Assembly (NCBI GenBank): GCA_013540605.1
Contig: JABVCK010000027.1
Coordinates: forward strand, 124,001 to 188,000
Direction: 5' to 3'
DNA length: 64,000 nt
From: Bacillota bacterium
GTDB taxonomy: Bacteria > Bacillota > Clostridia > Ch29
Positions 31,540 to 41,845 of the stretch are shown piece by piece. Numbering within the stretch: the first letter of the stretch is position 1; the number at the start of each line of letters is the position of its first letter. The notes beneath the pieces were generated by a model. That model saw only the letters and a program-made list of their open reading frames with translations. It did no database searches and was not told where the DNA came from. Both the position numbers and the translations under genes were made by a program.

Positions 31540-33015
31540 TTACTCCTTTCCCTGGACATAGTTATCCAGCATATATCCGATTCTCGCTATCAGCCTGTCT
31601 TTGCCAAGAATTAAAAGGGTTTTCATCAGGTCAGGACCGTGGCACTGGCCTGTTGCTGCCACCCGCACCGGCATGAACAGGCTTTTCCCTTTTATCCCGG
31701 TTTCCTTCTGGATGGCTTTGAAAATCCCTGAGCAGATTTCTTCATCAACTTCCTCCACGCCCTCCAGCTTTGCCTTGAACAGCTGCAGAAGCCCCTTTAC
31801 ATGCTCTCCCCGCAGAACTTCCATCGCCTCATCGTCTTTCGGAGACGGGCTGTTTTCGAAGAAAATCCTCGCTCTATCGGTTATATCCGAAACCTTAACA
31901 AGGCTTTCCTGGACCGCTTCCACCACCAATTTAACCCACTCCCGCCTTTCCCGGGCTTCTTCCCCGGTCATCAGCCCGCTTTCTATAAGATGCGGAATAG
32001 CCAGTTCAACAATTCTCTCCGCCGGAGACTGCCTGATATAGTGGGAATTGATCCAGTTCAGCTTGTCTATGTCGAATACAGGATTAGCCTTGTTAACCTT
32101 GTCAATCCTAAACTGCTGTATTATCTCTTCCTTGGTGAGAAGCTCTCTCTCACCGTCGGGGGACCAGCTGAGCAGCGCAAGATAATTGAACATCGCCTCC
32201 GGAAGGTAGCCTTCATCCCTATACTGCCCTATGTAGGTATTCCCGTGTCTCTTGCTCAATTTTGTCCTGTCCGGGCCCAGTATGAGCGGTGCATGGGCAA
32301 ACAGGGGCTTCTCCCACCCCAAGGCTTCATATAGGAGGATCTGTTTCGGCGTGTTGGAAAGGTGGTCCTCTCCCCTGATGACATGGGTTATTCCCATAAG
32401 ATGGTCGTCTATCACTACGGCAAAATTGTACGTAGGCATTCCATCCGACTTCAGAATGACAAGATCTCCACCCAGCGTATCCGAATTGATTTCTATTCTT
32501 CCCTTGATCATATCATCAAAAATAACCGGCTTGTTTACGGGCAGTTTAAATCGCACAGTTGCAGGCCTGCCTTCCCTTATATACCGTTCTATCTCCTCCG
32601 GGGCAAGTCTGCTGCACCTACCGGAATACTTTGGAATATCTCCTTCTTCAAGGGCTTTTTTCTTGTCCTCCTCAAGCTCCTCCGGAGTACAGAAACAATA
32701 GTATGCCTTGCCTTCCTCTATCAAACTCTCTATGTACTTCCTATATGTTTCCAGCCTTTCGCTCTGCCGGTAAGGACCGTGGTGTCCTCCTCTGTCGGGG
32801 CCTTCGTCCCATTCTATTCCCAGCCACTTGAGTTCGTTGAATATAAGCTTCTCATACTCTCCCGATGACCTCTGGACGTCTGTATCTTCTATCCTCAACA
32901 CCATCGTGTTGCCGCTGCCGCTGCTTCGTACAAACAGGTAGTTGAAAAGGGCCGTTCTGATATTTCCTATATGTATTGGTCCCGTTGGGCTTGGTGCAAA
33001 TCTCGCTCTTGCCAT
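31540..33015 (-). CDS. gltX: Glutamyl-tRNA synthetase
   Basis: 491 residues. [20 protein letters not shown] holds the HIGH-like site and KLSKRHG the KMSKS-like site. A C-terminal anticodon domain follows. In most Bacillota it is non-discriminating and also charges tRNA-Gln; the sequence read here does not settle that. Part of the ispD-ispF-gltX-cysS group. Confidence 0.97.
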   Translation of the reverse strand: MARARFAPSPTGPIHIGNIRTALFNYLFVRSSGSGNTMVLRIEDTDVQRSSGEYEKLIFNELKWLGIEWDEGPDRGGHHGPYRQSERLETYRKYIESLIEEGKAYYCFCTPEELEEDKKKALEEGDIPKYSGRCSRLAPEEIERYIREGRPATVRFKLPVNKPVIFDDMIKGRIEINSDTLGGDLVILKSDGMPTYNFAVVIDDHLMGITHVIRGEDHLSNTPKQILLYEALGWEKPLFAHAPLILGPDRTKLSKRHGNTYIGQYRDEGYLPEAMFNYLALLSWSPDGERELLTKEEIIQQFRIDKVNKANPVFDIDKLNWINSHYIRQSPAERIVELAIPHLIESGLMTGEEARERREWVKLVVEAVQESLVKVSDITDRARIFFENSPSPKDDEAMEVLRGEHVKGLLQLFKAKLEGVEEVDEEICSGIFKAIQKETGIKGKSLFMPVRVAATGQCHGPDLMKTLLILGKDRLIARIGYMLDNYVQGKE

Positions 33016-33051
33016 TGCTTTTGCCTCCCCAATATATTTAATTATGCTATA

Positions 33052-33567
33052 TTATAACATTGCGTCTCCTTTTTCTTCAAGCGTGCTGTGTTGCCTCTCA
33101 CTAAGCAGAACAACGGCCTGCGCTCCGATGCCCTCTTTCCTTCCTTCAAAGCCCATTCCCTCGGTCGTGGTAGCCTTCACATTGACACGGGCAGGGTGCA
33201 GCCCCACGGTATCTGCTATATTTGCCTTCATTTTTCCGATATACGGGCTCATCCTGGGTTCCTGGGCAACGATAATACCGTCAATATTCACCGCATCAAA
33301 GCCGGCTTCCCGGATGATTCCCGCGACCTCCTTCAGAAGTTTTAAGCTGCTTATGCCCTTATAGGCTGGATCGCTATCCGGAAAATGAGTTCCTAAATCC
33401 CCCATCCCTGCTGCTCCCAGCATCGCATCCATGATTGCATGTATCAGGACGTCCGCATCGGAATGCCCCTCCAGCCCACGACTATAATCTATTGCAACAC
33501 CTCCGATTACAAGCTTCCTTCCCGGTATAAACCTATGGGCGTCATACCCAATGCCTACCCTGTTCAT
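33052..33567 (-). CDS. ispF: 2-C-methyl-D-erythritol 2,4-cyclodiphosphate synthase
   Basis: 171 residues from the ATG at 33567 (MNRVGIGYDAHRF). Metal and substrate residues are in GYDAHRF and EGHSDADVLIHAIMDAML; the C-terminal KATTTEGMGFEGRKEGIGA is typical. Fifth step of the MEP isoprenoid route. Its ATG overlaps the ispD stop (ATGA), so the two are translationally coupled. The last residues (about 160-171) are a non-conserved tail. Confidence 0.96.
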   Translation of the reverse strand: MNRVGIGYDAHRFIPGRKLVIGGVAIDYSRGLEGHSDADVLIHAIMDAMLGAAGMGDLGTHFPDSDPAYKGISSLKLLKEVAGIIREAGFDAVNIDGIIVAQEPRMSPYIGKMKANIADTVGLHPARVNVKATTTEGMGFEGRKEGIGAQAVVLLSERQHSTLEEKGDAML

Positions 33568-34277
33568 GTCAAGTCCCCCCAATTTAGAAACGCCTTTGCT
33601 ATAATCATGTCTTCCGGCGTCGTGATTTTGATGTTCCTATTGCTTCCGGGATAAAGCACAACCCTGCCTCCGAATTCTTCAAGCAGCGTTGAATCGTCGG
33701 TGGCTTCTCTCCCTTCCCGTTCCGCCATCCTATACGCTTCCAGAATTTTAGAATACCGGAAGCACTGAGGCGTTTGTACTGCCTGCAGCTTTGACCTGTC
33801 CAGGGTCGCAGCAGCCTCCCCGTTTTCGCCAACAACCTTTACCGTATCCTTCAGCGGAACAGCGCACACCGCTCCATCTCCTCTGCCCTCAACTATTATC
33901 CTGACACCCTGCTCGATTAGCTCACATGAATAAAAGGGCCTTACTCCGTCATGCAATACGACTATATCCGTATCAGGGTGGACTGTGTTTAGCCCGTTTG
34001 CCATCGACCGCTGCCTGGTTGCTCCTCCGGCAACCACATCCCGCACCTTGGAGAAACCATATGGATTTATTATATGCTCATAACAGTACTCAATCTCATC
34101 CTTGGCCGCCACTACAATGACCTCGTCGACAACGCTGCATCCCTGCAAAACCCGGAGGGTATGGGCCAGTATAGGCTTGTCTCCCAGCATAAGGAACTGC
34201 TTATTGATTGTTCCGTTCATCCTGCTTCCTTTGCCAGCTGCAGCCACCACTGCAGCTATTCTCTTTTTTCTATACAT
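33564..34277 (-). CDS. ispD: 2-C-methyl-D-erythritol 4-phosphate cytidylyltransferase
   Basis: 237 residues. The CTP-binding loop AVVAAAGKGSRMNG is near the N-terminus, and VLHDGVRPF is conserved further on. Third step of the MEP route. The gene overlaps ispF by four bases. With no mevalonate genes in sight, isoprenoids here would come from the MEP route. Confidence 0.96.
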   Translation of the reverse strand: MYRKKRIAAVVAAAGKGSRMNGTINKQFLMLGDKPILAHTLRVLQGCSVVDEVIVVAAKDEIEYCYEHIINPYGFSKVRDVVAGGATRQRSMANGLNTVHPDTDIVVLHDGVRPFYSCELIEQGVRIIVEGRGDGAVCAVPLKDTVKVVGENGEAAATLDRSKLQAVQTPQCFRYSKILEAYRMAEREGREATDDSTLLEEFGGRVVLYPGSNRNIKITTPEDMIIAKAFLNWGDLT

Positions 34278-34340
34278 AATATGTCACCTCTGGCACAAAC
34301 AATTCGTCATTAAAGCCGCGATTCCTCCAAAAAGTATACA

Positions 34341-34371
34341 GGAAAAACCTCCACCCTTGCGTGGGTGGAGG
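34341..34371 (-). terminator. Intrinsic terminator after yacL
   Basis: CCTCCACCC/GGGTGGAGG stem with a six-base loop and TTTTT on the minus strand. It lies just past the end of the PIN/TRAM gene and separates it from ispD. Confidence 0.85.
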
Positions 34372-34379
34372 CTGCGTTT

Positions 34380-35495
34380 CTATCCTGCCTTGTTATCCAT
34401 AATATTTTTAGGTTTTGCAAATATCATCCTGCCTGCAGCTGTCTGGAGGACACTGGTTACCATTACTCCTATAGATTCACCTATATGCTTTTTGCCGCCA
34501 TCCACGACAATCATGGTTCCATCGTCGAGATAAGCCACACCTTGTCCGGTCTCTTTACCGTCCTTTATGACCTGAACTACCATCTCTTCACCGGGTAAAA
34601 CCACCGGCTTAACTGCATTAGCCAGCTCATTTATATTTAGGACAGGAACACCCTGAAACTCAGCCACCTTATTCAGATTGAAATCGTTTGTAACAACCTT
34701 ACCCTTCAGCTGCTGTGCCAGTTTCAGCAGCCTGGTGTCAACCTCAAGGGTGTCGTCAAAGGGTTTATCGTATATCTGAACCGGTATATCAAGTTCCTTC
34801 TGTATTTTATTCAATATATCCAGTCCCCGTCTGCCCCTGTTTCTTTTTAAGGTATCGGAGGAATCAGCGATGTGCCTGAGTTCTTCCAAGACAAACCCCG
34901 GTATGATAAGCGGGCCTTCTATAAAACCTGTCTTGCATATGTCCGCTATCCTACCGTCAATTATTACGCTTGTGTCAAGAATCTTCGGTTTTGCCGAATA
35001 CTCTGATTTTATGTTCTTATCCTTTGTCCCCAGCTTCTTCAGCGAGTAAATCACCCCGCCAAGGTCTTGTCCTTTCCTCGTTGCCACCCTTATGCCGAGA
35101 TAGCCAAGGGCAATATTGGCAAGCACCATGGCAATGCTGCCGAGCCAAGGAATAGGAATTATGGCTAAAGGTCTTATCAGAAGATTAGCTATAACAAGCC
35201 CAAAAATCAGCCCCACAGTTCCAAGTATAATATCGTTTGTCGGCACGCTTTGCAGTGCCCCTTCAATTATATCCGTAGTTTTCCATCCCAGTTTTATGAG
35301 CCACGGCGATATAAGGAAAAATATGAGACCGAAAACAATTGCTCCTATAGCATAAATAATAATCTGAGTTGTTCCGTTAAGTGTAAATCCAAAAATCTCA
35401 CCAATATCCATGATATTTGCCAGCACAAGAGTTAATTGGTATCCAATTACAACTCCCGCTGCAGTTAACAGTCCCCGAATCAACTTATTTACCAT
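34380..35495 (-). CDS. PIN/TRAM-domain membrane protein (YacL family)
   Basis: 371 residues. Four membrane helices lie in residues about 5-150. A PIN domain follows ([21 protein letters not shown], with [13 protein letters not shown] and [12 protein letters not shown]), then a TRAM domain at the C-terminus. All four PIN acidic residues seem to be present, so it is likely a membrane-anchored ribonuclease. Its exact role is unknown. It lies between carD and ispD, as in Bacillus. Confidence 0.92.
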   Translation of the reverse strand: MVNKLIRGLLTAAGVVIGYQLTLVLANIMDIGEIFGFTLNGTTQIIIYAIGAIVFGLIFFLISPWLIKLGWKTTDIIEGALQSVPTNDIILGTVGLIFGLVIANLLIRPLAIIPIPWLGSIAMVLANIALGYLGIRVATRKGQDLGGVIYSLKKLGTKDKNIKSEYSAKPKILDTSVIIDGRIADICKTGFIEGPLIIPGFVLEELRHIADSSDTLKRNRGRRGLDILNKIQKELDIPVQIYDKPFDDTLEVDTRLLKLAQQLKGKVVTNDFNLNKVAEFQGVPVLNINELANAVKPVVLPGEEMVVQVIKDGKETGQGVAYLDDGTMIVVDGGKKHIGESIGVMVTSVLQTAAGRMIFAKPKNIMDNKAG

Positions 35496-35596
35496 TAATT
35501 TTAATCACCTCCTTCATCTGATTATCACCATTATATATTTATTTTATAACCTATTTTGTTATTGCTCAACATTCAAACGTAAAAAGTCCGTCTATT

Positions 35597-35605
35597 ATTA
35601 TACCA
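35597..35605 (-). promoter_or_regulatory. Extended -10 promoter element upstream of yacL
   Basis: The minus strand reads TGGTATAAT (TATAAT at 35597-35602), an extended -10 box, about 100 bases before the yacL start. No good -35 hexamer lies at the right distance, which is acceptable for an extended -10 promoter. Confidence 0.4.
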
Positions 35606-35654
35606 TTTTTATTGCATAGGAAAGTATTCTTTCTTATGCAATAAAAAAACAAAA

Positions 35655-35677
35655 ATATAGCGTCGAATACGACGCTT
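35655..35677 (-). terminator. Intrinsic terminator after carD
   Basis: AGCGTCG/CGACGCT stem (35658-35675) with a four-base loop. The minus strand then runs ATATTTTTGTTTTTTT. The stem overlaps the final codons or stop of carD. Confidence 0.75.
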
Positions 35678-36153
35678 TATCCGATAATATCTTCTATCAT
35701 GCTTTCTATCTCGTTCTCATCCATGTTGTTTACCAGCACCAACTCGCTAACAAGTATTTGTTTGGCGTTATTCAGCATTTTTCTTTCACCTGTAGACAGC
35801 CCTTTCTCCCTATCTCTCAGCATAAGGTTTCTGACTACGTCGGCAACTTCTAAAATGTCTCCGCTTTTAATCTTATCCATATTTACCCTGTATCTTCTAT
35901 TCCAGTTGCTGGGCATGTTTGTTTTGCACCCACCCAGTACTTCAACAACAGTGTTTACTTTTTCCTTGTCGATGACTTCCCGAAGGCCTATATCCTGAAC
36001 GCTTTCAAGCGGTATCATGACTTTCATGTTTCCTATAGGCATCCTCATTATATAATACTTCTGTTTGTTTCCTAAAATCTCTTTTTCTTCTATTGATTCA
36101 ATGATTCCTGCACCATGCATCGGATACACTACTTTATCTCCTATATTAAACAT
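35677..36153 (-). CDS. carD: CarD/CdnL-type RNA polymerase-binding regulator
   Basis: 158 residues. The N-terminal RNAP-interaction domain starts MFNIGDKVVYPMHGAGIIES, and the C-terminal helical domain ends with the LVNNMDENEIESMIEDII region. The family stabilises open complexes at rRNA and other promoters. It stands alone between terminators. Confidence 0.93.
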   Translation of the reverse strand: MFNIGDKVVYPMHGAGIIESIEEKEILGNKQKYYIMRMPIGNMKVMIPLESVQDIGLREVIDKEKVNTVVEVLGGCKTNMPSNWNRRYRVNMDKIKSGDILEVADVVRNLMLRDREKGLSTGERKMLNNAKQILVSELVLVNNMDENEIESMIEDIIG

Positions 36154-36326
36154 CCATATACCTCCAATAACACCTACGTCATTAATTTAATTCTACTATA
36201 TAAGGGCTTGCATGTCAATGAAACAAATATTTTAACACATATATTAGATATATGTCAACTATTACTTGAACTCATAACTATTCATCTGTTTTGACTGGTG
36301 AAACCGCTTAAAACCCAATAAACACA

Positions 36327-36355
36327 TTGCAAATAACCGTTAATGCCATTATAAT
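36327..36355 (+). promoter_or_regulatory. Sigma-A promoter of the DUF1573-like gene
   Basis: TTGCAA and TATAAT lie 17 bases apart, about 35 bases upstream of the ATG at 36391. GGGAGTGATTGT serves as the RBS region. This is the only rightward promoter in the housekeeping block. Confidence 0.6.
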
Positions 36356-36390
36356 AGTATTAGCCCCAAAACGGTCAAGGGAGTGATTGT

Positions 36391-36786
36391 ATGGAAGATA
36401 TCCTTTTTGATGATTTCCAGGATTCAGTGTCCCAACTGCTTGTTAGGCATAAAAGCGTTTTGGATGTTATGACAAAGTTTCAGGAATCTAACGCAAGGGT
36501 TAACAGGGCGATTATTAAGGCTGTTACCAGCTGTGGATGTTTAAAAGTTGAAGCTCAAAGGCAGACTACTCCCTCAGACGCTTCATTGAAAGAACTCAGC
36601 GAGTATCTGGATACCCATATAAGAGGAAGTCTGTGTGAAAGCTGCCGGGAAGCTATTGAAAAGGAACTCGGCGCAAACCTTTTCTACTTAGCGGCAATAT
36701 GCAATGTATTGGACATGAGCCTCTATGATACCGCATTAAACGAGCATAAAAAGCTGAAAACCCTTGGGATTTTCAATTTGCTGTAA
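36391..36786 (+). CDS. DUF1573-like conserved protein
   Basis: 131 residues without membrane segments. It has the form of small Clostridia-specific proteins annotated as DUF1573-containing: FQDSVSQLLVRHKSVLDVMT at the start, a CGC pair (AVTSCGCLKVEA) and a CESC pair (GSLCESCREAIEKEL). The four cysteines may bind a metal. It is the only rightward gene between carD and disA. No function is known to me. Confidence 0.75.
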   Translation: MEDILFDDFQDSVSQLLVRHKSVLDVMTKFQESNARVNRAIIKAVTSCGCLKVEAQRQTTPSDASLKELSEYLDTHIRGSLCESCREAIEKELGANLFYLAAICNVLDMSLYDTALNEHKKLKTLGIFNLL

Positions 36787-36795
36787 TGCATACAG

Positions 36796-36822
36796 CCTGC
36801 CCTCCGGCAGGTTTTAATTTTT
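36796..36822 (+). terminator. Terminator between the convergent DUF1573-like gene and disA
   Basis: CCTGCC/GGCAGG stem with a four-base loop, followed by TTTTAATTTTT on the plus strand. It ends one base before the disA stop codon, so it probably serves the rightward gene. Confidence 0.75.
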
Positions 36823-37902
36823 CTAGATAATCCTATCCAGCAATACCTGCTCCTGAAGCCTTTTTAAGCCCTCCTTGATTATATGCGCCCGCACTTCACC
36901 AATTCCCTCGACCTCGTCAAGGTCGTGTATTGATGCCGTCATTATGTTATTTAACCCTTCGAATTCCTTTACCAGGTTTTCAATAACAACGGCAGGCAGC
37001 CTGGGGATTTTACTCAGCAACCTGTAGCCCTTCGGAGAAACGGGTGTCTCGAGGGAATTCAAATCCCCTTCATAGCCCAGCAGCCTGCATATCTGAGCAA
37101 GGTCAAGCAGTTCTTCCGACGAAAGGTTTCTGATAGCCCTACCCGTCGCGTTATAATTCTCATCATCCTGCACCCGGCTGTAATCCCTTATGATATTTGT
37201 GCCGTCTTCCCTGACGTTGGCAACCAGTTCCTCCATCTGCATACTTATAAGCCTGCCTTCGTTCCCCAACTCGATAAGATATTTTTCAATTTCATGTGAA
37301 ATTCTCAAGACCATCTCCGTCCTCTGGATTACCGTAGCTACATCCAGTATAGTAACCAGGTCTTCGTATTCAAGGGAGGTAAGGTTTACCTTAGCCCTGT
37401 CAAGAACAGCCTTGTATTTTTCCAGCGTTTGGATAGCCTGGTTTGCTTTGGACAGAATAGAGCTGGAATCCTTCACGATATACTTTGAATATCCTTTATA
37501 CAGGGTGATGATGTTCCTTCTCTGGGATATTGAAATCACCATTTCACCTGTCTGCCTGGCAACCCTCTCTGCGGTTCTATGCCTGATTCCTGTTTCAGAA
37601 GAGGGGATGGAAGGGTCAGGTATAAACTGGGTATTTGCGTACAATATCTTTTTTGTATCATAGCTAAGAATGATGCCGCCGTCCATCTTTGCAAGCTCAT
37701 ACAAGTGAGCAGGAGTGAACTCGCTGTTGATAAAAAAACCTCCATCCACCAATGCCATTATTTCCGGATTATCTCCTACCGCTATAAGAGCTCCGGTCTT
37801 CGCCCTCAAAATGTTGTCCAGTCCTTCCCTCAGGGGAGTCCCTGGAGCAATCATTCTGATCGAGTTTAGGATTCCATCATCTCTCTGTCTTATTTCAGCC
37901 AT
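36823..37902 (-). CDS. disA: Diadenylate cyclase DisA (DNA integrity scanning protein)
   Basis: 359 residues. The DAC domain (about 10-150) has MDGGIILSYD and TGIRHRTAERVARQTG, the DGA-type and RHR motifs needed to make c-di-AMP. The middle is helical, and the C-terminus has an HhH DNA-binding domain (DLDEVEGIGEVRAHIIKEGL). It directly follows radA (three-base gap), its known inhibitor and partner in Bacillus. Confidence 0.96.
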   Translation of the reverse strand: MAEIRQRDDGILNSIRMIAPGTPLREGLDNILRAKTGALIAVGDNPEIMALVDGGFFINSEFTPAHLYELAKMDGGIILSYDTKKILYANTQFIPDPSIPSSETGIRHRTAERVARQTGEMVISISQRRNIITLYKGYSKYIVKDSSSILSKANQAIQTLEKYKAVLDRAKVNLTSLEYEDLVTILDVATVIQRTEMVLRISHEIEKYLIELGNEGRLISMQMEELVANVREDGTNIIRDYSRVQDDENYNATGRAIRNLSSEELLDLAQICRLLGYEGDLNSLETPVSPKGYRLLSKIPRLPAVVIENLVKEFEGLNNIMTASIHDLDEVEGIGEVRAHIIKEGLKRLQEQVLLDRII

Positions 37903-37905
37903 CTA

Positions 37906-39261
37906 CTATCCTCCCAATACTACTTCTATAGCCTCCGCCAGATTCCTCACACCAATAACATCTATTTGAGAATGGTTTATCTGCTTCATATTGTCTATTG
38001 GTATTATACATTTGGAAAACCCCAGCTTTTGGGCTTCCTTTACCCTTTTTTCTATGGAGTTTACCGCTCTTATTTCGCCGGTAAGGCCAATTTCACCCAT
38101 TATTACACTGTCTTCATTTACGTACCTATTTCGGAAGCTTGAGGCTACCGCCACTGCAATACCAAGGTCCGCCGCCGGTTCATCCACCTTCAGTCCTCCA
38201 ATAACGTTGACATATGCGTCCTGTCCCTGCAGCTGCATGCCCAGCCTCTTTTCCATCACCGCCATCAGCATAGACAGTCTGTTGTAATCAATGCCCGAGG
38301 CCATTCTCCGGGGCATTCCCAGGTTAGATAAGCTTACAAGGGCCTGAAGCTCCACCAGCATAGGCCGGGTCCCTTCCATGCTGCATATTACGGCGGTGCC
38401 CGGCACGCCTACCGGTCTTCCCTCCAGCATCAGTTCAGAGGGGTTCGGAACCTCTTTCAATCCTATGTCTTTCATCTCAAAAACTCCTATTTCATTTGTT
38501 GAGCCAAATCTGTTCTTGACCGCCCTTATGATTCTGTAGCTCTGGTACCTTTCTCCTTCAAAATAAAGCACGGTGTCTACCATATGCTCAAGGATTTTGG
38601 GGCCGGCAATGGCTCCCTGTTTGGTCACATGACCTACAATGAACGTTGGAATCCCCGTGTGTTTTGCCATTCTGAGCAGTTTGCCCGTGGTCTCCCGCAC
38701 CTGACTAACACTCCCGGGAGCTGAAGAAATTTCATTTGTATAAACGGTCTGAATCGAATCGACTATTAGTACATCAGGTGCAAGTCTATCTACCTGTTCA
38801 ATGACCATATCTATATCGGTTTCCCCAAGAACAAAGAGATTCTCGCTGTTAACTTCAAGCCGCTCTCCCCTTATTTTTATCTGCTTAACGGATTCCTCGC
38901 CTGAAACATACAGGACTCTATACTTGGGTGCCAGGTTCCCTCCAAGCTGCAGCAACAGCGTTGACTTGCCGATGCCGGGGTCACCGCCTACCAGGGTTAC
39001 GGAACCTTTAACGATGCCCCCTCCCAGCACCCGGTCCAGTTCATTGATACCCGTATGCTGCCTCGGCTCCTGGGTAAGGTCGATCTGGTCTATAGGTATA
39101 GGCTTTGAGTTGCCGGTTCTCCAGTCTTTTTCCGCGGACTTCTTATTTTGTATTTCTTCTACCATTGTATTCCACTCATGGCATCCAGGACACTTGCCCA
39201 TCCATTTTGGATTCTCATATCCACAGTTCTGGCATATATATATACTTTTTACCTTCACCAT
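37906..39261 (-). CDS. radA: DNA repair protein RadA
   Basis: 451 residues. N-terminal zinc finger CQNCGYENPKWMGKCPGC, Walker A GGDPGIGKST, the RadA motif KNRFGSTNEIG, and a C-terminal Lon-like domain. RadA helps branch migration in recombination. It lies between clpC and disA as in Bacillus. Confidence 0.97.
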   Translation of the reverse strand: MVKVKSIYICQNCGYENPKWMGKCPGCHEWNTMVEEIQNKKSAEKDWRTGNSKPIPIDQIDLTQEPRQHTGINELDRVLGGGIVKGSVTLVGGDPGIGKSTLLLQLGGNLAPKYRVLYVSGEESVKQIKIRGERLEVNSENLFVLGETDIDMVIEQVDRLAPDVLIVDSIQTVYTNEISSAPGSVSQVRETTGKLLRMAKHTGIPTFIVGHVTKQGAIAGPKILEHMVDTVLYFEGERYQSYRIIRAVKNRFGSTNEIGVFEMKDIGLKEVPNPSELMLEGRPVGVPGTAVICSMEGTRPMLVELQALVSLSNLGMPRRMASGIDYNRLSMLMAVMEKRLGMQLQGQDAYVNVIGGLKVDEPAADLGIAVAVASSFRNRYVNEDSVIMGEIGLTGEIRAVNSIEKRVKEAQKLGFSKCIIPIDNMKQINHSQIDVIGVRNLAEAIEVVLGG

Positions 39262-39369
39262 AAAAGTCTCCTTTACTTTTTGTTTATTAAATTATATCCC
39301 AACAGTGACCTCTGTTAAATCTATTATTTGCCAATGTTTCAATATTTATAAATATAGCGGCATAGAATT

Positions 39370-39394
39370 AAGGGGGTGCCGCAGCACCACCCTA
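39370..39394 (-). terminator. Weak hairpin after clpC
   Basis: GGGTGGTGC/GCACCCCC arms with a short loop, followed on the minus strand by a weak T-rich run (TTAATTCT). Read-through to radA is likely, so the six genes may still form one operon. Confidence 0.4.
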
Positions 39395-39397
39395 TGA

Positions 39398-41833
39398 TCA
39401 ATTACTACTTATGGCAATTTTCCCATCCTTCACGTCTATAACAACCCTGTCGCCTTCCTTGACTTTTCCTCCCAACATCTCTTCAGACAGTTGGTCCTCA
39501 ATCATATTCTGTATCGCTCTGCGTAAAGGCCTTGCCCCATAGGTCAGGTCAAACCCTTCCTTGGCTATATGCTTCTTCGCGTCCTCGGTAACTTCAATCT
39601 CAATTCCCATGTCACGCAGCCTGTCCGACAGACTTCTCAGCATAAGGTCTACAATGCTTATCAGATGCTCCTCCTCAAGCTGGTGGAATACGATAATTTC
39701 ATCAACCCTGTTGAGAAACTCAGGGCGGAACGTCTTACGGAGTTCGTCCATAATCTTGTCCTTCATCTTTTGATACTCATCCTTCTTGCTATCGTCGGTA
39801 ACACCTGCAAAGCCAAGGCTTCTTTGCTTTCTGATGGTATGCGCGCCCACATTCGAAGTCATTATAGCAACCGTATTTTTAAAATCCACTGTTCTACCCT
39901 TGGAATCGGTCAGACGCCCATCCTCCAATATTTGCAGGAGAATGTTGAATACATCGGGGTGCGCTTTCTCTATCTCATCAAACAAAATCACTGAATAGGG
40001 GCGTCTTCTGACTTTCTCAGTGAGCTGTCCGCCCTCTTCATACCCCACATATCCCGGAGGCGACCCAACCAGCCGTGAAACAGAGTGTTTTTCCATATAC
40101 TCCGACATGTCTATCCTAATCATAGCATCCTCATCGCCAAACAGCGCTTCCGCAAGAGCCCGCGAGAGCTCCGTTTTACCTACTCCCGTCGGTCCCAGGA
40201 ATATGAACGACCCGATCGGCCTTTTCGGGTCCTTGAGACCGACCCTTGCTCTCCTCACAGCCTTGGCAACGGCTTTGACGGCTTCCTCCTGTCCGATGAC
40301 CCTTCGGTGGAGAACCTCCTCCAGTTTCAGCAGACGATGTGTCTCTTCTTCCGCAAGCTTGGTTACGGGTATACCGGTCCAGTCGGATACGATCCTTGCT
40401 ATACCTTCCTCATCCACTATTGCGGTTGATTTTTGTCTGTCTTTTTCCCAGTTCTCCTTTAATCCGGCCATCTCCTGTCTCAGCTTCTGCTCTTCATCCC
40501 GCAATGCGGCCGCTTTTTCAAACTCTTGATGGCTAATGGCCTCTTCCTTTTCCTTCTTGATTTCGTTGATTTTTTCTTCCAGGCTTTTTAGTTCCGGCGG
40601 AGCCGTAATACTCTTAATCCTTACCCTGGAAGCTGCTTCATCAATAAGGTCAATGGCCTTGTCGGGAAGGAATCTATCCGAAATGTACCTATCTGACAGA
40701 TTAGCCGCTGCCTTAATCGCCTCATCGGTTATCTTAACCCTGTGATGGGATTCATACCTGTCCCTTAAGCCCCGCAGTATTCCTATTGTTTCTTCCACCG
40801 TAGGTTCTCCTACCATAATCGGTTGGAATCTCCTTTCAAGGGCAGGGTCTTTTTCCACATGCTTTCTGTATTCGTCAAGGGTGGTTGCTCCAATTGCCTG
40901 TATTTCCCCCCTAGCCAGAGCCGGCTTTAGAATATTGGATGCGTCAATTGCCCCCTCGGCTGCACCGGCACCGATTATCGTATGCATTTCATCGATGAAC
41001 AGGATTACGTTCCCTGCCTGCTGCAGTTCTCCCATAACCTTTTTCAGCCTGTCTTCAAATTCTCCCCTGTACTTTGCACCTGCCACCATTGATGCAAGAT
41101 CAAGGGTTACAACACGTTTCTCTTTTAAAATCTCAGGGACTTCCCCTTCTATTATCCTTTGGGCAAGCCCTTCCGCTATGGCGGTCTTGCCAACACCCGG
41201 CTCACCGATGAGCACGGGGTTATTCTTGGTACGCCTGCTCAACACCTGAATAACCCTCTCTATTTCTTTAATCCTGCCTATAACCGGGTCCAGTTTGCCC
41301 TCCCTTGCTGTCTGTGTAAGGTCTCTTCCGAACTGGTCAAGGGTGGGAGTGTCATTTTTGGCGGTAGCCATGCCCGACGAATTTGGCGCCTGCGTGCTCA
41401 ACATTTTCAGCGTTTCTTCCCTGGCTTTATTCAAATCAACATTGAGGTCTTTGAGCACCTTTGCGGCTATGCCTTCCCCTTCCCTAATCAGTCCAAGCAA
41501 TATATGCTCTGTGCCTACGTAATTGTGATTCATCCTTCTCGCTTCCATATAGCTGAGATCCAGTACCCTTTTGGATCTTGGTGTAAGGTCCATTACCTGC
41601 CCCTGAAAGCTATCGTCACCCCTGCCGGTGTATTCTTCAATCTTTTCTACAACCTTTGCGGAGTCAACTCCTAACCCCTTCAGCACCTGCGCGGCTATTC
41701 CTCCGCCTTCCTTGATAAGGCCAAGCAGCAGATGTTCGGTACCCACATAGGGATGATTCATAGATGCTGCCTCCTGCTGTGAAATCAAAATAACCCTTTG
41801 TGCCCTTTCTGTAAATCTTCCGTATATATCCAT
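39398..41833 (-). CDS. clpC: ATP-dependent Clp protease ATPase subunit ClpC
   Basis: 811 residues. Two Clp N repeats (about 1-145), AAA1 with GEPGVGKTA, a UVR-containing middle region (about 420-460) and AAA2 with GPTGVGKTE and the ClpP-docking region. It unfolds proteins, in Bacillota often tagged by arginine phosphorylation through McsB. Last of the ctsR-mcsA-mcsB-clpC group; control by CtsR is expected. Confidence 0.97.
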   Translation of the reverse strand: MDIYGRFTERAQRVILISQQEAASMNHPYVGTEHLLLGLIKEGGGIAAQVLKGLGVDSAKVVEKIEEYTGRGDDSFQGQVMDLTPRSKRVLDLSYMEARRMNHNYVGTEHILLGLIREGEGIAAKVLKDLNVDLNKAREETLKMLSTQAPNSSGMATAKNDTPTLDQFGRDLTQTAREGKLDPVIGRIKEIERVIQVLSRRTKNNPVLIGEPGVGKTAIAEGLAQRIIEGEVPEILKEKRVVTLDLASMVAGAKYRGEFEDRLKKVMGELQQAGNVILFIDEMHTIIGAGAAEGAIDASNILKPALARGEIQAIGATTLDEYRKHVEKDPALERRFQPIMVGEPTVEETIGILRGLRDRYESHHRVKITDEAIKAAANLSDRYISDRFLPDKAIDLIDEAASRVRIKSITAPPELKSLEEKINEIKKEKEEAISHQEFEKAAALRDEEQKLRQEMAGLKENWEKDRQKSTAIVDEEGIARIVSDWTGIPVTKLAEEETHRLLKLEEVLHRRVIGQEEAVKAVAKAVRRARVGLKDPKRPIGSFIFLGPTGVGKTELSRALAEALFGDEDAMIRIDMSEYMEKHSVSRLVGSPPGYVGYEEGGQLTEKVRRRPYSVILFDEIEKAHPDVFNILLQILEDGRLTDSKGRTVDFKNTVAIMTSNVGAHTIRKQRSLGFAGVTDDSKKDEYQKMKDKIMDELRKTFRPEFLNRVDEIIVFHQLEEEHLISIVDLMLRSLSDRLRDMGIEIEVTEDAKKHIAKEGFDLTYGARPLRRAIQNMIEDQLSEEMLGGKVKEGDRVVIDVKDGKIAISSN

Positions 41834-41845
41834 ATTTATCCCTCC

